From assembly GCA_965204775.1 (NCBI GenBank), contig CBDBFH010000019.1, forward strand, positions 1 to 64,000: a stretch of DNA of 64,000 bases, read 5' to 3'. The DNA is from CBDBFH01 sp965204775. GTDB taxonomy: Bacteria > Pseudomonadota > Alphaproteobacteria > JAPOUT01 > G958296285. A program made the position numbers and the translations under genes. Each line of letters begins with the position of its first letter. Position 1 is the first letter of the stretch. This document shows positions 32,577 to 40,679 of this stretch, one piece after another. Under the pieces are notes generated by a model, which did no database searches, was not told where the DNA came from, and was given only the letters and a program-made list of their open reading frames with translations.

Positions 32577-33428
32577 ATGAGGGGGCGGCGGCTGATCTTC
32601 CCGGCGCTGGCGGCAGGCTTGGCCGCGGCGCTGTGGGGCTTTTGGCTGGAGCCTGCGCGGGTGACGATTCGCGAGCACCGGCTGGAACTGGCCGGATGGC
32701 CGGAAGCTTTGTCGGGCCTGCGGGTGGCGCTGCTGACCGATCTGCATATCGGCGCGCTCCATATGACGCCGGAGAAACTGGACCGGATCGTCGCGCTGAC
32801 CAATCAGGCGGAGGCGGAGATGATCGTGCTGGCCGGCGATTATGTCGCCGGGCGGGCTTTGGTGGGGGCCTCGTTTGTCGCGCCGGAAGCGATTGCCCCG
32901 GCGCTGGCGCGGCTGCGCGCGCCGCTTGGGGTCTGGAGCGTTCTGGGCAATCACGACCGGCTGCTGGGCCCGGCGCGGATGGCCGCCGCCTTCACCGCCC
33001 ATGACCTCGCCCTGATTGAGGACCGGGCGGTAAAAATCGCCCGCGGCAATGCGGATTTCTGGCTCTTGGGGATTTCGGATTTTTATACCGGCCCCCATGA
33101 TTTCGCCCGCGCGCTGGAGGCGGTGCCCGCGGGCGCGCCGGTTGTGGCCCTGACTCACTCGCCGGATATTTTTCCCGAGCTGCCCCGGCGGATCATCCTG
33201 ACTTTGGCCGGGCACACCCATGGCGGGCAGGTCTATCTGCCGTTTTTGGGCCGGCTGGTGGTGCCCTCGCGCTATGGCCAGCGCTACGCCAGGGGCTTTG
33301 TGCTGGAGAAGGGACATGCGATCTTTGTCGGATCAGGTCTGGGGACGACCCTGCTGCCTGTCCGGTTTTTGACCCCGCCGGAGATCAGTCTGGTGACCAT
33401 TGTGCGGGGAGAGGGAGGAGACTCATGA
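32577..33428 (+). CDS. membrane-anchored metallophosphoesterase (YaeI-like)
   Basis: From ATG 32577 the protein has 283 residues with an N-terminal hydrophobic anchor (about residues 4-22). The calcineurin-type motifs follow: LLTDLHIG, VLAGDYVAG, LGNHDR, LTHSPDIF and LAGHTHGGQVYLP. Such proteins are dimetal phosphodiesterases at the membrane. It overlaps the GST gene start by four bases. Substrate unknown. Confidence 0.9.
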   Translation: MRGRRLIFPALAAGLAAALWGFWLEPARVTIREHRLELAGWPEALSGLRVALLTDLHIGALHMTPEKLDRIVALTNQAEAEMIVLAGDYVAGRALVGASFVAPEAIAPALARLRAPLGVWSVLGNHDRLLGPARMAAAFTAHDLALIEDRAVKIARGNADFWLLGISDFYTGPHDFARALEAVPAGAPVVALTHSPDIFPELPRRIILTLAGHTHGGQVYLPFLGRLVVPSRYGQRYARGFVLEKGHAIFVGSGLGTTLLPVRFLTPPEISLVTIVRGEGGDS

Positions 33429-34339
33429 GCGAGTTGATTTTGCACCATTATGACGCCTCGCCTTTTTCGGAGAAGGTGCGCCTGGTGATGGGGCTGAAGG
33501 GTCTGGCCTGGCGGTCGGTCGAGATTCCGGTGATCATGCCCAAACCGGATTATGTCGAACTGACCGGCGGCTACCGGCGCACGCCGTCGCTGCAGATCGG
33601 GGCGGATATTTATTGCGACACGAATTTGATTTTGCCGGTTCTGGACAAGATCAAGCCCGCGCCCGGCATCTGTGGCGATGCGCCGCGCGGGGCGGGGATG
33701 GTGGCGGCGGCCTGGGCCGAGGAGAGTCTGTTCTGGCCGGTGGCCAGTTATGTGATCGGCCTGAATGCGGAGTCGATTCCGGCGGCTTTCGCCGCCGACC
33801 GGGCGAAGATGCGCGGGGTTGCGCCGCCGACGGCTGCGGAGGCCCGCGCCGCCGCCCAGCAGGCGGCGCCGGAGATTCGGCGCGGACTGGACTGGATCGC
33901 CTCGATGCTGGAGGCCAGAGCCTGTCTGTTTGGGGCAGAGCCGGGTCTGGCCGATTTTGCGGTCTATCACTGCCTGTGGTTTCTGGCGCGCGCGCCGCAG
34001 GGCAAGGCGGAACTGGCCCGGCACGCAGGCGTCGGGCGCTGGATGGCGCGGATGGCGGAACTGGGACACGGCGCGCGCAAGGCGATGGAGGCGGGCGAAG
34101 CGATTGAGATCGCCAAAGCCGCGCGGCCCGCCGCCCTGGAGCCGGGCGCGGCGGACGAGACGGCGCCGCCGGTCGGGGCGCAGGCGTGCATCCGGGCGGT
34201 GCGCTTCGGGCGCGACCCGGTGAGGGGCGAGATTGTCCATGTCTCGGCGGATGAGATCGCGCTGCGGCGCGAATCGGCGCGGGCGGGCGAGGTGATTGTC
34301 CACTTTCCCCGCCGGGGCTATACTGTTCACCCGGTTTGA
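33425..34339 (+). CDS. glutathione S-transferase family protein with C-terminal extension
   Basis: The 304-residue protein starts with a thioredoxin-fold domain (LILHHYDASPFSEKVRLVMG, then GYRRTPSLQIGADIYCDTNL) containing the cis-proline region, then a helical GST domain to about residue 240. About 60 further residues form a small beta-rich tail (VRFGRDPVRGEIVHVSADEI). The position-matched active residue appears to be Ser in ASPFSEK. Substrate unknown. Confidence 0.88.
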   Translation: MSELILHHYDASPFSEKVRLVMGLKGLAWRSVEIPVIMPKPDYVELTGGYRRTPSLQIGADIYCDTNLILPVLDKIKPAPGICGDAPRGAGMVAAAWAEESLFWPVASYVIGLNAESIPAAFAADRAKMRGVAPPTAAEARAAAQQAAPEIRRGLDWIASMLEARACLFGAEPGLADFAVYHCLWFLARAPQGKAELARHAGVGRWMARMAELGHGARKAMEAGEAIEIAKAARPAALEPGAADETAPPVGAQACIRAVRFGRDPVRGEIVHVSADEIALRRESARAGEVIVHFPRRGYTVHPV

Positions 34340-34365
34340 AAAGATAAGCCGAGGGTCGCTGAAGG

Positions 34366-34884
34366 ATGGTCAAGATGAGAAAAGGGGCGGGCGGTTTTCT
34401 GCTGGCGGCGGCGCTGGGTCTGGCGGCGTGCGGCGGCGAGGACGGGCCGGACGGGGTGGTCGAGATCAAACTTCTGGTCACCAGCGATGCCGGACGGGTG
34501 ATGGGGACGATCAGCTGGCGGGACACGGATGAGGGGATCGTTTTTGCGCCCGATCTGCGCGGGGTTCCGCGCGGGCAACACGGCTTTCACATTCACGCGT
34601 TCCCCGATTGCGGCGATGCGGGCCGGGCGGCGGGGGGCCACTACGACCCGGAAGAGACCGGACGGCATGAAGGGCCGGAGGGCGACGGCCATCTGGGCGA
34701 TCTTCCGGCGCTCTTTTCCGATGAGGGGGGCCGGGTGACCCAGGCGGTCACCGCGCCCCGGCTGGCGGGGGTGGATATTCGGGGGCTGTCTTTGGTGATC
34801 CATCTGGGCGGGGATAATTATTCCGACACGCCCCGGCCTCTGGGCGGGGGCGGGGCGCGTCTGGCCTGCGGGGTGATCGAATGA
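34366..34884 (+). CDS. sodC: Cu/Zn superoxide dismutase, lipoprotein
   Basis: The 172-residue protein has a lipoprotein signal with lipobox LAAC at about residue 24, so it is probably anchored in the outer membrane facing the periplasm. Metal ligands are visible in QHGFHIHAFPDC, GGHYDPEETGRHEGP, DGHLGDLPAL and VIHLGGDNYSD, followed by GGGGARLACGVI with the active-site Arg. It removes superoxide outside the cytoplasm, which would suit a host-exposed bacterium. It overlaps the next gene by four bases. Confidence 0.94.
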   Translation: MVKMRKGAGGFLLAAALGLAACGGEDGPDGVVEIKLLVTSDAGRVMGTISWRDTDEGIVFAPDLRGVPRGQHGFHIHAFPDCGDAGRAAGGHYDPEETGRHEGPEGDGHLGDLPALFSDEGGRVTQAVTAPRLAGVDIRGLSLVIHLGGDNYSDTPRPLGGGGARLACGVIE

Positions 34885-35156
34885 GCGGCGCGCCGCCGCC
34901 GGACGGCGCGGCGGGCGGCTATTGGAAGGCGGTGCTGAAACTGACCGCGGGTCTGCTGGCGGTCTGGTTTATGGCCTCCTACGGGGCGGGGATTTTGTTC
35001 CGCGAGGCTCTGGACCGGTTCCAGCTGGGGGGCGCGCCGCTGGGCTTCTGGTTTGCCCAGAACGGGGCGATCTATATTTTCGTTGCGCTGATCTTTATCT
35101 ACTGCCGGGCGATGAAGCGGATCGAACGGCGCTTCGGCATTGAAGACTCGGACTAG
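34881..35156 (+). CDS. small subunit of sodium/solute symporter (DUF4212)
   Basis: The 91-residue protein has two membrane helices with WFMASYGAGILFREALDRF and the Gly-Phe-Trp-Phe-Ala-Gln stretch GFWFAQNGAIYIFVALIFIY, the DUF4212 signature. Members always pair with a large sodium:solute symporter subunit, here the next gene 15 bases on. It starts within the sodC stop. Confidence 0.93.
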   Translation: MSGAPPPDGAAGGYWKAVLKLTAGLLAVWFMASYGAGILFREALDRFQLGGAPLGFWFAQNGAIYIFVALIFIYCRAMKRIERRFGIEDSD

Positions 35157-35171
35157 TCCGGCGGCGGTTTG

Positions 35172-36989
35172 ATGAGTCAGCTGGTCTGGACGATCATCTT
35201 TGTCGCCGGGACTTTCGCGCTCTATATCGGGATTGCGGTCTGGGCGCGGGCGGGCTCGACCCGGGAGTTTTACGTAGCCGGGCGCGGCGTCCACCCGGTG
35301 GTCAACGGCATGGCGACCGCCGCCGACTGGATGTCGGCGGCCTCCTTTCTGTCGATGGCCGGTCTGATCGCCTTTCTGGGCTATGGCGGTTCGGTCTATC
35401 TGATGGGCTGGACGGGGGGCTATGTTTTGCTGGCGCTTTTGCTCGCGCCGTTTTTGCGCAGTTTCGGCAAATTCACGGTGCCCGACTTTGTCGGCGACCG
35501 CTACTACTCAAACTGGGCGCGGGGGATTGCGGTGGTCTGCGCGCTGTTTGTCTCCTTCACCTATATCGCCGGACAGATGCGCGGGGTCGGGGTGGCCTTT
35601 TCCGGCTTTCTGGGGATTCCCTATGAGGCCGGGGTTCTGGCCGGGATGGCGGTGGTGTTTTGCTACACGGTTCTGGGCGGGATGAACGGGATCACCTATA
35701 CGCAGGTTGCGCAATATTGCGTTCTGATTTTCGCCTACACGGTTCCGGCGATTTTCATTTCGCTGATCATCACCGGCAATCCGGTTCCGCAGCTGGGCTT
35801 CATCTCCGATGTGCGGGGCGGCGGGGTTTCGATGCTGGAGAAGCTGAATATGGTTCTGCAGGATCTGGGCTTTCTGGAATACACCTCGACCGACAAATCC
35901 ATGCTTGACGTTCTGTGCATCACGGCGGCGCTGATGTTTGGGACGGCGGGTCTGCCGCATGTGATCATTCGCTTTTTTACGGTGCGCTCGGCGCAGGCGG
36001 CGCGGGTTTCGGCGGGCTGGGCGCTGCTGTTCATCGCCGCGCTTTACACGGCGGCCCCGGCGGTGGGGGCCTTTGCGCGGCTTAATTTTATCGATTCGGT
36101 GAATGAGGCGTCCTATATCGCGGACGGGGAGGATTATGCGGCGCGGGCGGCGGAGATTCGGGCGGCGGGCGGCAAGCCGGTCCCGGAATGGTACAAGTCC
36201 TGGGAGAAGACCGGGCTGGTCCGCTATGACGACCGCAACGGCGACGGGGTCATGCAGTATCGCGGGCCGGATGCGCCGGACGGGCTGGCCAATGAGGTGG
36301 AGCCGAATCGCGACATTTTCGTTCTGGCCAATCCGGAGATTGCGCAGCTGCCGCATTGGGTGATTGCGCTGGTGGTGGCCGGGGGTCTGGCGGCGGCGCT
36401 TTCGACTGCGGCGGGGCTTTTGATGGTGATTTCTTCGGCGGTCAGCCATGACCTGTGCCGGCGGACGCTGTTTACGGGCATGAGCGACGCGGCGGAGCTG
36501 CGGGTTGCGCGGGCTTCGGCGGCGGGGGCGGTTCTGGCCGCCGGGCTGCTGGGGATTTACGCTTCGCAGCTGGGTTTTGTTGCGCAGGTGGTGGCGTTCG
36601 CCTTTGGTCTGGCGGCGGCCTCGCTGTTTCCGGTTTTGTTTCTGGGGATTTTCTGGAAGCGGATGAACCGGGAAGGGGCGATTGCGGCGATGGTGACGGG
36701 GCTGGCCTCGACCTTTTCTTATATTGTTTATTTCAAGTTTCTGGGGGGCGGGCCGGATCAATGGTTTTTGGGGGTGTCGCCGGAGGGGATCGGTTTTGTC
36801 TTTATGTGGCTGGCGCTGGGGGTTGGGGTGATTGTTGCGCTGGCGAGCGCGCCGCCGCCGCGGGCGGTGCAGGATCTGGTTGAGGAGATTCGCGCGCCCG
36901 GCAGGGCGGCCCCGACGCGGGGGGCGGCCCCGGCGCGGGGTGCGGCCCTGGCGCGGGGCGCGGCCCCGGCTCGGGGGGCGGCGGAATGA
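35172..36989 (+). CDS. sodium/solute symporter large subunit (VC_2705 family)
   Basis: The 605-residue membrane protein has a sodium:solute symporter fold with AGRGVHPVVNGMATAADWMS near the start and GTAGLPHVIIRFFTV. A soluble loop of about 65 residues (KPVPEWYKSWEKTGLVRYDD) is typical for the VC_2705 subgroup. With the DUF4212 subunit it imports a small organic acid, often acetate or similar, driven by sodium; the substrate is not certain. The C-terminus carries a low-complexity tail of RGAAPA-type repeats. TTG 35169 is an alternative start. Confidence 0.92.
   Translation: MSQLVWTIIFVAGTFALYIGIAVWARAGSTREFYVAGRGVHPVVNGMATAADWMSAASFLSMAGLIAFLGYGGSVYLMGWTGGYVLLALLLAPFLRSFGKFTVPDFVGDRYYSNWARGIAVVCALFVSFTYIAGQMRGVGVAFSGFLGIPYEAGVLAGMAVVFCYTVLGGMNGITYTQVAQYCVLIFAYTVPAIFISLIITGNPVPQLGFISDVRGGGVSMLEKLNMVLQDLGFLEYTSTDKSMLDVLCITAALMFGTAGLPHVIIRFFTVRSAQAARVSAGWALLFIAALYTAAPAVGAFARLNFIDSVNEASYIADGEDYAARAAEIRAAGGKPVPEWYKSWEKTGLVRYDDRNGDGVMQYRGPDAPDGLANEVEPNRDIFVLANPEIAQLPHWVIALVVAGGLAAALSTAAGLLMVISSAVSHDLCRRTLFTGMSDAAELRVARASAAGAVLAAGLLGIYASQLGFVAQVVAFAFGLAAASLFPVLFLGIFWKRMNREGAIAAMVTGLASTFSYIVYFKFLGGGPDQWFLGVSPEGIGFVFMWLALGVGVIVALASAPPPRAVQDLVEEIRAPGRAAPTRGAAPARGAALARGAAPARGAAE
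36906..36977 (+). repeat. four 18-bp tandem repeats at the symporter C-terminus
   Basis: Units of the form gcggccccggcgcggggt repeat four times from 36906 to 36977, differing by one to three bases, and encode AAP(T/A)RG-type hexapeptides at the cytoplasmic end. They resemble the repeat inside proA in base make-up and in being in-frame. Confidence 0.8.
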
Positions 36990-37029
36990 GTTTTATTTCC
37001 GGCCTTTGGTTGGGAAGATGATGGCCGCT

Positions 37030-37410
37030 TTATTTTTCGGAGTCCGGGGAAGCGGGGATGTGGAAACGGACGCCGAGGAGTTCGTCGAAGGGCGGCAGGG
37101 GCAATTTTTCCTCTTCGAATTCGAGGTTTTGGGGGGCGGGGGAGATGAGGTGGCTATAGCCGGATTTTTTGAGTTCCTCGCGGATAGCGGTGAGGAGGTT
37201 GCGGCAATATTCGTCCTCCAGGAGGCGGCAGAAGGTATTGAGGTGATCGGTGATGATATAGGGGGCGGATTTCCGGTAGTGCCGGGCGTAGTTGAGGGCG
37301 GCGTCCCGGATTTTACCGGGCGGCGGGGGGCGGGCGGATCGGGGCTGGAGGAAAACGCCGATGACAAAGCCAAAGAATCCTGCGCCGAGGAGATAGGCGA
37401 TGATGTCCAT
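37030..37410 (-). CDS. hypothetical membrane-anchored protein
   Basis: The 126-residue protein starts at ATG 37410, six bases after GGAGG. It has one N-terminal membrane helix (IIAYLLGAGFFGFVIGVFL), a Pro/Arg-rich linker and a soluble helical part containing YIITDHLNTFCRLLEDEYC. I do not recognise the family. It is divergent from the XRE regulator, and the inverted repeat at 37466-37507 lies between them. Confidence 0.65.
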   Translation of the reverse strand: MDIIAYLLGAGFFGFVIGVFLQPRSARPPPPGKIRDAALNYARHYRKSAPYIITDHLNTFCRLLEDEYCRNLLTAIREELKKSGYSHLISPAPQNLEFEEEKLPLPPFDELLGVRFHIPASPDSEK

Positions 37411-37465
37411 TGTGGGCCTCCCGGTTCCCGGCGGGTCTGTTCCCGCGTTTATGTCAGGGTTGTAG

Positions 37466-37507
37466 CATATAAGTATCTACCACTCAAGGGGTTTTGATAC
37501 TTATATG
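37466..37507. promoter_or_regulatory. perfect 12-bp inverted repeat, likely operator of the XRE regulator
   Basis: CATATAAGTATC (37466-37477) and GATACTTATATG (37496-37507) are exact inverse complements with an 18-base spacer. They sit 38 bases before the XRE gene and 55 bases before the divergent membrane-protein gene. Length, symmetry and position suit a dimeric regulator site that controls both genes. Confidence 0.65.
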
Positions 37508-37545
37508 ATGTCGCATATAGTCTACATTTCGGCCATGCAACCAAT

Positions 37546-37779
37546 ATGGCCGATCTGTTGTGGATTATCGGACGCCGGGTCTTCAAGTTCCGGAAAGAGC
37601 GGGAGTGGTCGCAAGAGCGGCTGTCTTTCGAGTCGGGCCTGCACCGCGCCTATATCAGCGGGGTCGAGACCGGGGAGCGGAACCCGACGGCCAAGACGCT
37701 GGCTAAATTAGCGAAAGCGCTGAGGGTCTCGCCCGCCGATTTACTGCCGGGCCACACCAGATGGACGCTTCCCGACTAA
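37546..37779 (+). CDS. XRE-family transcriptional regulator (C-protein-like size)
   Basis: The 77-residue protein is a single helix-turn-helix domain, with WSQERLSFESGLHRAYISGV as helices 2-3 and ETGERNPTAKTLAKLAKAL following. Its size and the LHRAYISxxExGxRN pattern are like those of restriction-modification controller proteins, but no such genes are adjacent. Start ATG 37546 is chosen by homology to the domain start; the ribosome site is poor. Confidence 0.85.
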   Translation: MADLLWIIGRRVFKFRKEREWSQERLSFESGLHRAYISGVETGERNPTAKTLAKLAKALRVSPADLLPGHTRWTLPD

Positions 37780-37837
37780 AACCAGGGGGTTCAAGGGGGA
37801 CGAGTCCCCCTTGAGAAAGAAAACCGAAAACCCGCGC

Positions 37838-38470
37838 CTACCAGATATCCGGCTTGCGCAGTGGCGGGTTTCCCGGAACCGGATTGGGCAATTGGCAGAC
37901 TTTCAAGACCCCGGTTCTGATCGGCTTCATACGATTATTGCTGGCTTCACGCAGTTGCCTGGACACATGCCAACGCCTTCTGACAGGCGCAAGAAGCATG
38001 ATGGTTTTTTGGGAGTGCGCTTTTTTTGTCAATTCGATTGCCTCGGTAAAATCGCTGTCATTGGAAATAATCACAGCGCAGTCATATTCATCCCGCCAGC
38101 CATCATTTAACAGGTGAACGGCAAGATTGACGTCCGATCCTTTCTCCTCCGTCTTGATGACCCGCACCTTTTCCTGCGGATTATCCGCGCGAGGCATCCA
38201 TCTTTTTTCACTCATGAAACTGCCATTATAAATCTCCAATTCCGGGATATGCCGCCTTAATGCAAGCCAGTAGATTTTCTGGCGTTCTGGCTGTTGAGAA
38301 TCTCCTTCACGCGGCTTGACCGGAGCGGTGAAGAATTTAATCCTGTCCACCGCGCAGTCCGGGGGAAGCAGACGCAGGCAAAGTTTTTTCAGATCAAGCC
38401 ATTTATATTGGGTGTCTTTGAGCGCTCCATAATAAAGATTAAACCCGTCAACATAGACAAAGGTGCGCAT
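37838..38470 (-). CDS. NYN-domain (LabA/DUF88-like) putative ribonuclease
   Basis: The 210-residue protein begins with YVDGFNLYYGAL (first acidic residue of the PIN-like site). It continues with EEKGSDVNLAVHLLNDGW and AVIISNDSDFTEAIEL, the other acidic positions of NYN domains, which cut RNA with metal ions. Base composition is much less GC-rich than the flanks, so it was probably acquired. RNA target unknown; family members are found in both regulation and defence contexts. Confidence 0.88.
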   Translation of the reverse strand: MRTFVYVDGFNLYYGALKDTQYKWLDLKKLCLRLLPPDCAVDRIKFFTAPVKPREGDSQQPERQKIYWLALRRHIPELEIYNGSFMSEKRWMPRADNPQEKVRVIKTEEKGSDVNLAVHLLNDGWRDEYDCAVIISNDSDFTEAIELTKKAHSQKTIMLLAPVRRRWHVSRQLREASNNRMKPIRTGVLKVCQLPNPVPGNPPLRKPDIW

Positions 38471-38521
38471 CGCATAAGGCTCTCTACAATATTTTCAGGT
38501 GCGTCGCGAAAATACATCCCT

Positions 38522-38551
38522 AAAAAGCAGGGGCCCCCCGAAGAGGGCCCC
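38522..38551 (-). terminator. intrinsic terminator with UUCG tetraloop after the monooxygenase gene
   Basis: Read on the minus strand, GGGGCCCTC-TTCG-GGGGGCCCC forms a nine-base-pair stem closed by a C(UUCG)G loop, followed by TGCTTTTTA. It lies about 115 bases after the stop of the monooxygenase gene (38668-40155) and would end that transcript. Confidence 0.7.
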
Positions 38552-38667
38552 GCACCCTGAAGACGAAACAACAGGGGGTATCATTAATGTAATAATGGGA
38601 GAAGTTGCATTTAAAGTCAACGTCTTTTTCAGGCGAATTTTCCTTGTTTTCCAAGGGTTTGCGGGCT

Positions 38668-40155
38668 TCAGGCGATCAGTTCGTAGTCGGCGAGGTTGAC
38701 CGAGGACGTCGCCGCCGCGTAGTCGCGGGTGTGCGAAGACCAGTTCTGGGTGATCTTGCCCTGCGCGTTTTTGTACCATGAGGTGCAGTTGGGGTCGGCC
38801 CAGACGCGCGTGCGCAAATCCTTTTGCAGTTGGGCGTTGAAGCGGGCCTGGGCTTCGGGCGAGGGCATCAGGGCGCGGGCCCCCTTCTCTTCCAGAAGTT
38901 TCAGCGCCTTGACCGCGTAATTCACCTGATCCTCGATCATCACCAGAATCGAGTTGTGGCCCAGATTGGTGTTCGGCCCGTAGAGGACGAAGAAATTGGG
39001 AAAGCCGGAGACGGTGATTCCCAGATAGGCTTCCGGCCCCTCGCGCCAGGCTTCGGCCAGACGGGTTCCGGCGCGGCCCTCGATATCCAGCGACCAGTGC
39101 CAGCCGGTGGTCTCAAAACCGGTCGCGCAGACCAGAACGTCCAGTTTGTGCAAACTGCCGTCTTGAATCTCGACCCCGTCGGGGACGATGCGCGTGATTT
39201 TTTCCGTCACCAGATCGACATCCTCGCGCAGCAGGCAGGGGTAGAAGTCATCCGAGAAGAGGATTCGCTTGCAGCCGATTGGGTAATCGGGCGTCAGTTT
39301 TTTGCGCAATGCGGGGTCGGAAACCTGCTCCTCCAGATGGGTTTTGGCGAGAAGCGTCTGAAAGTCGCGGCCCTGTTTGGTCCAGGCGAAGGCCTGCCAG
39401 AAAAAATGATCGGCGTTTTCATAGATCATCTGCCGGTTGGCCTGGGCGATGCGCAGGGCGGCTTCGGGATTGGTCGCCATCAGGGCTTTTTCCTCGTCGC
39501 TGATCGGGCGGTCGAGGCGGGGGACGACCCAGTTGGGGGTGCGCTGGAAGACGGTCAGATGGGCGGCTTCCTGCGCGACCTCCGGAATCAGCTGAACGGC
39601 GCTCGCCCCGGAGCCGATCACCCCGACCCGCTTTCCGGCCAGCGCCAGCGCGCGGTCCCAGCGGGCGGAATGCATCACCGGCCCGGCGAAGCGCGCCAGA
39701 CCCTCAATGTCGGGCATGACCGGGCGATTGAGCTGGCCAAGCCCGGCGATCACCGCATCGGCCTCGATTTCGCCGCCCGAGGCCAGGGTCAGCCGCCAGC
39801 AGCGCGCGGCTTCGTCCCAGCGCGCCGCGCGAATCTCCTCGGACAGGCGCAGGCGGGGCTTGAGCTGAAAGCGCTCGACCACCTCCTCGGCATAGGCCTG
39901 AACCTCGTCCGAGCGCGGAAACAGATGACTCCAGCGCCCGCTGGGCGCAAAGGAAAGATGATAGAGGGCGACCGGCACGTCGCAGGCGCAACCGGGATAT
40001 TTGTTCTCGTGCCAGACGCCGCCGACTTTCGCGTTGCGGTCGAAGATCAGGAAATCGCCGATGCCGCTTTCCTTCAGCCGGGCCGCCGCGCACAAACCGC
40101 CGAAGCCCGCGCCGATGATCGCCACGCGCAGTTTTTCATCAGGCTTTTTGCTCAT
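38668..40155 (-). CDS. flavin-dependent monooxygenase, Baeyer-Villiger type
   Basis: The 495-residue protein has two Rossmann motifs, VAIIGAGFGGLCAAARL near the N-terminus (FAD) and VGVIGSGASAVQLIP (NADPH). Between them is FAGPVMHSARWD, close to the FxGxxxHxxxW fingerprint of Baeyer-Villiger monooxygenases. The late VLVCATGFETTGW matches the conserved ATG region. It would convert a ketone or oxidise a hydrophobic substrate with NADPH and oxygen. ATG 40155 is preferred to GTG 40158. Substrate unknown. Confidence 0.92.
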   Translation of the reverse strand: MSKKPDEKLRVAIIGAGFGGLCAAARLKESGIGDFLIFDRNAKVGGVWHENKYPGCACDVPVALYHLSFAPSGRWSHLFPRSDEVQAYAEEVVERFQLKPRLRLSEEIRAARWDEAARCWRLTLASGGEIEADAVIAGLGQLNRPVMPDIEGLARFAGPVMHSARWDRALALAGKRVGVIGSGASAVQLIPEVAQEAAHLTVFQRTPNWVVPRLDRPISDEEKALMATNPEAALRIAQANRQMIYENADHFFWQAFAWTKQGRDFQTLLAKTHLEEQVSDPALRKKLTPDYPIGCKRILFSDDFYPCLLREDVDLVTEKITRIVPDGVEIQDGSLHKLDVLVCATGFETTGWHWSLDIEGRAGTRLAEAWREGPEAYLGITVSGFPNFFVLYGPNTNLGHNSILVMIEDQVNYAVKALKLLEEKGARALMPSPEAQARFNAQLQKDLRTRVWADPNCTSWYKNAQGKITQNWSSHTRDYAAATSSVNLADYELIA

Positions 40156-40202
40156 CACTCTCTCCCCCTTGTCTTTTTGTCCTTCGCGCTACGCCCGGCG
40201 GA

Positions 40203-40616
40203 TCATTGCGGATCCTGCGCGAAGACCGGCAGCGTCTCGTCGATATGGGCCCAGGGCGGCGCCGAGCTTTTCCACAGAGTCATCGACGGCTTGAGCCAGG
40301 AGGCGTCGTCCAGCGTCCCGGCCTTGATCCCCCAGATCGCCGGCGTGGCTTTTATGTCGGAGAAGAGGGGGGTGCCGCATTTGGCGCAGAACCGGCGGGT
40401 GACGATATTGCCTTTCCGGGTTTTGCAGTCATAGGCCTGGGTTTCGCCGCGGGTGAGTTCAAACGCATCACGGGCGACGATCAGCACCGCCGCGGCATTG
40501 CCGCCCGAAACATAGCGGCACTCGCGGCAGTGACAGTTGATGAACGCCATCGGCTCGCCCGTGCAGCGATAGCGCACCGCGCCGCACATGCAGCCGCCTT
40601 CAAACGGGGTGGTCAT
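40203..40616 (-). CDS. GFA family (glutathione-dependent formaldehyde-activating-like) protein
   Basis: The 137-residue protein has the zinc-binding cysteines of the Mss4-like fold: GGCMCGAVRY, CHCRECR and FCAKCGTPLF. Such proteins are often labelled formaldehyde-activating, but most members are of unknown function. It lies 47 bases upstream of the monooxygenase gene on the same strand and may share its transcript. Confidence 0.9.
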   Translation of the reverse strand: MTTPFEGGCMCGAVRYRCTGEPMAFINCHCRECRYVSGGNAAAVLIVARDAFELTRGETQAYDCKTRKGNIVTRRFCAKCGTPLFSDIKATPAIWGIKAGTLDDASWLKPSMTLWKSSAPPWAHIDETLPVFAQDPQ

Positions 40617-40679
40617 TTGCGCTCTCCTTCCTTTTCCCTTTGTCCGTCCTTGAGCCTCGTCCGGGACGGGAGCAGTCTA

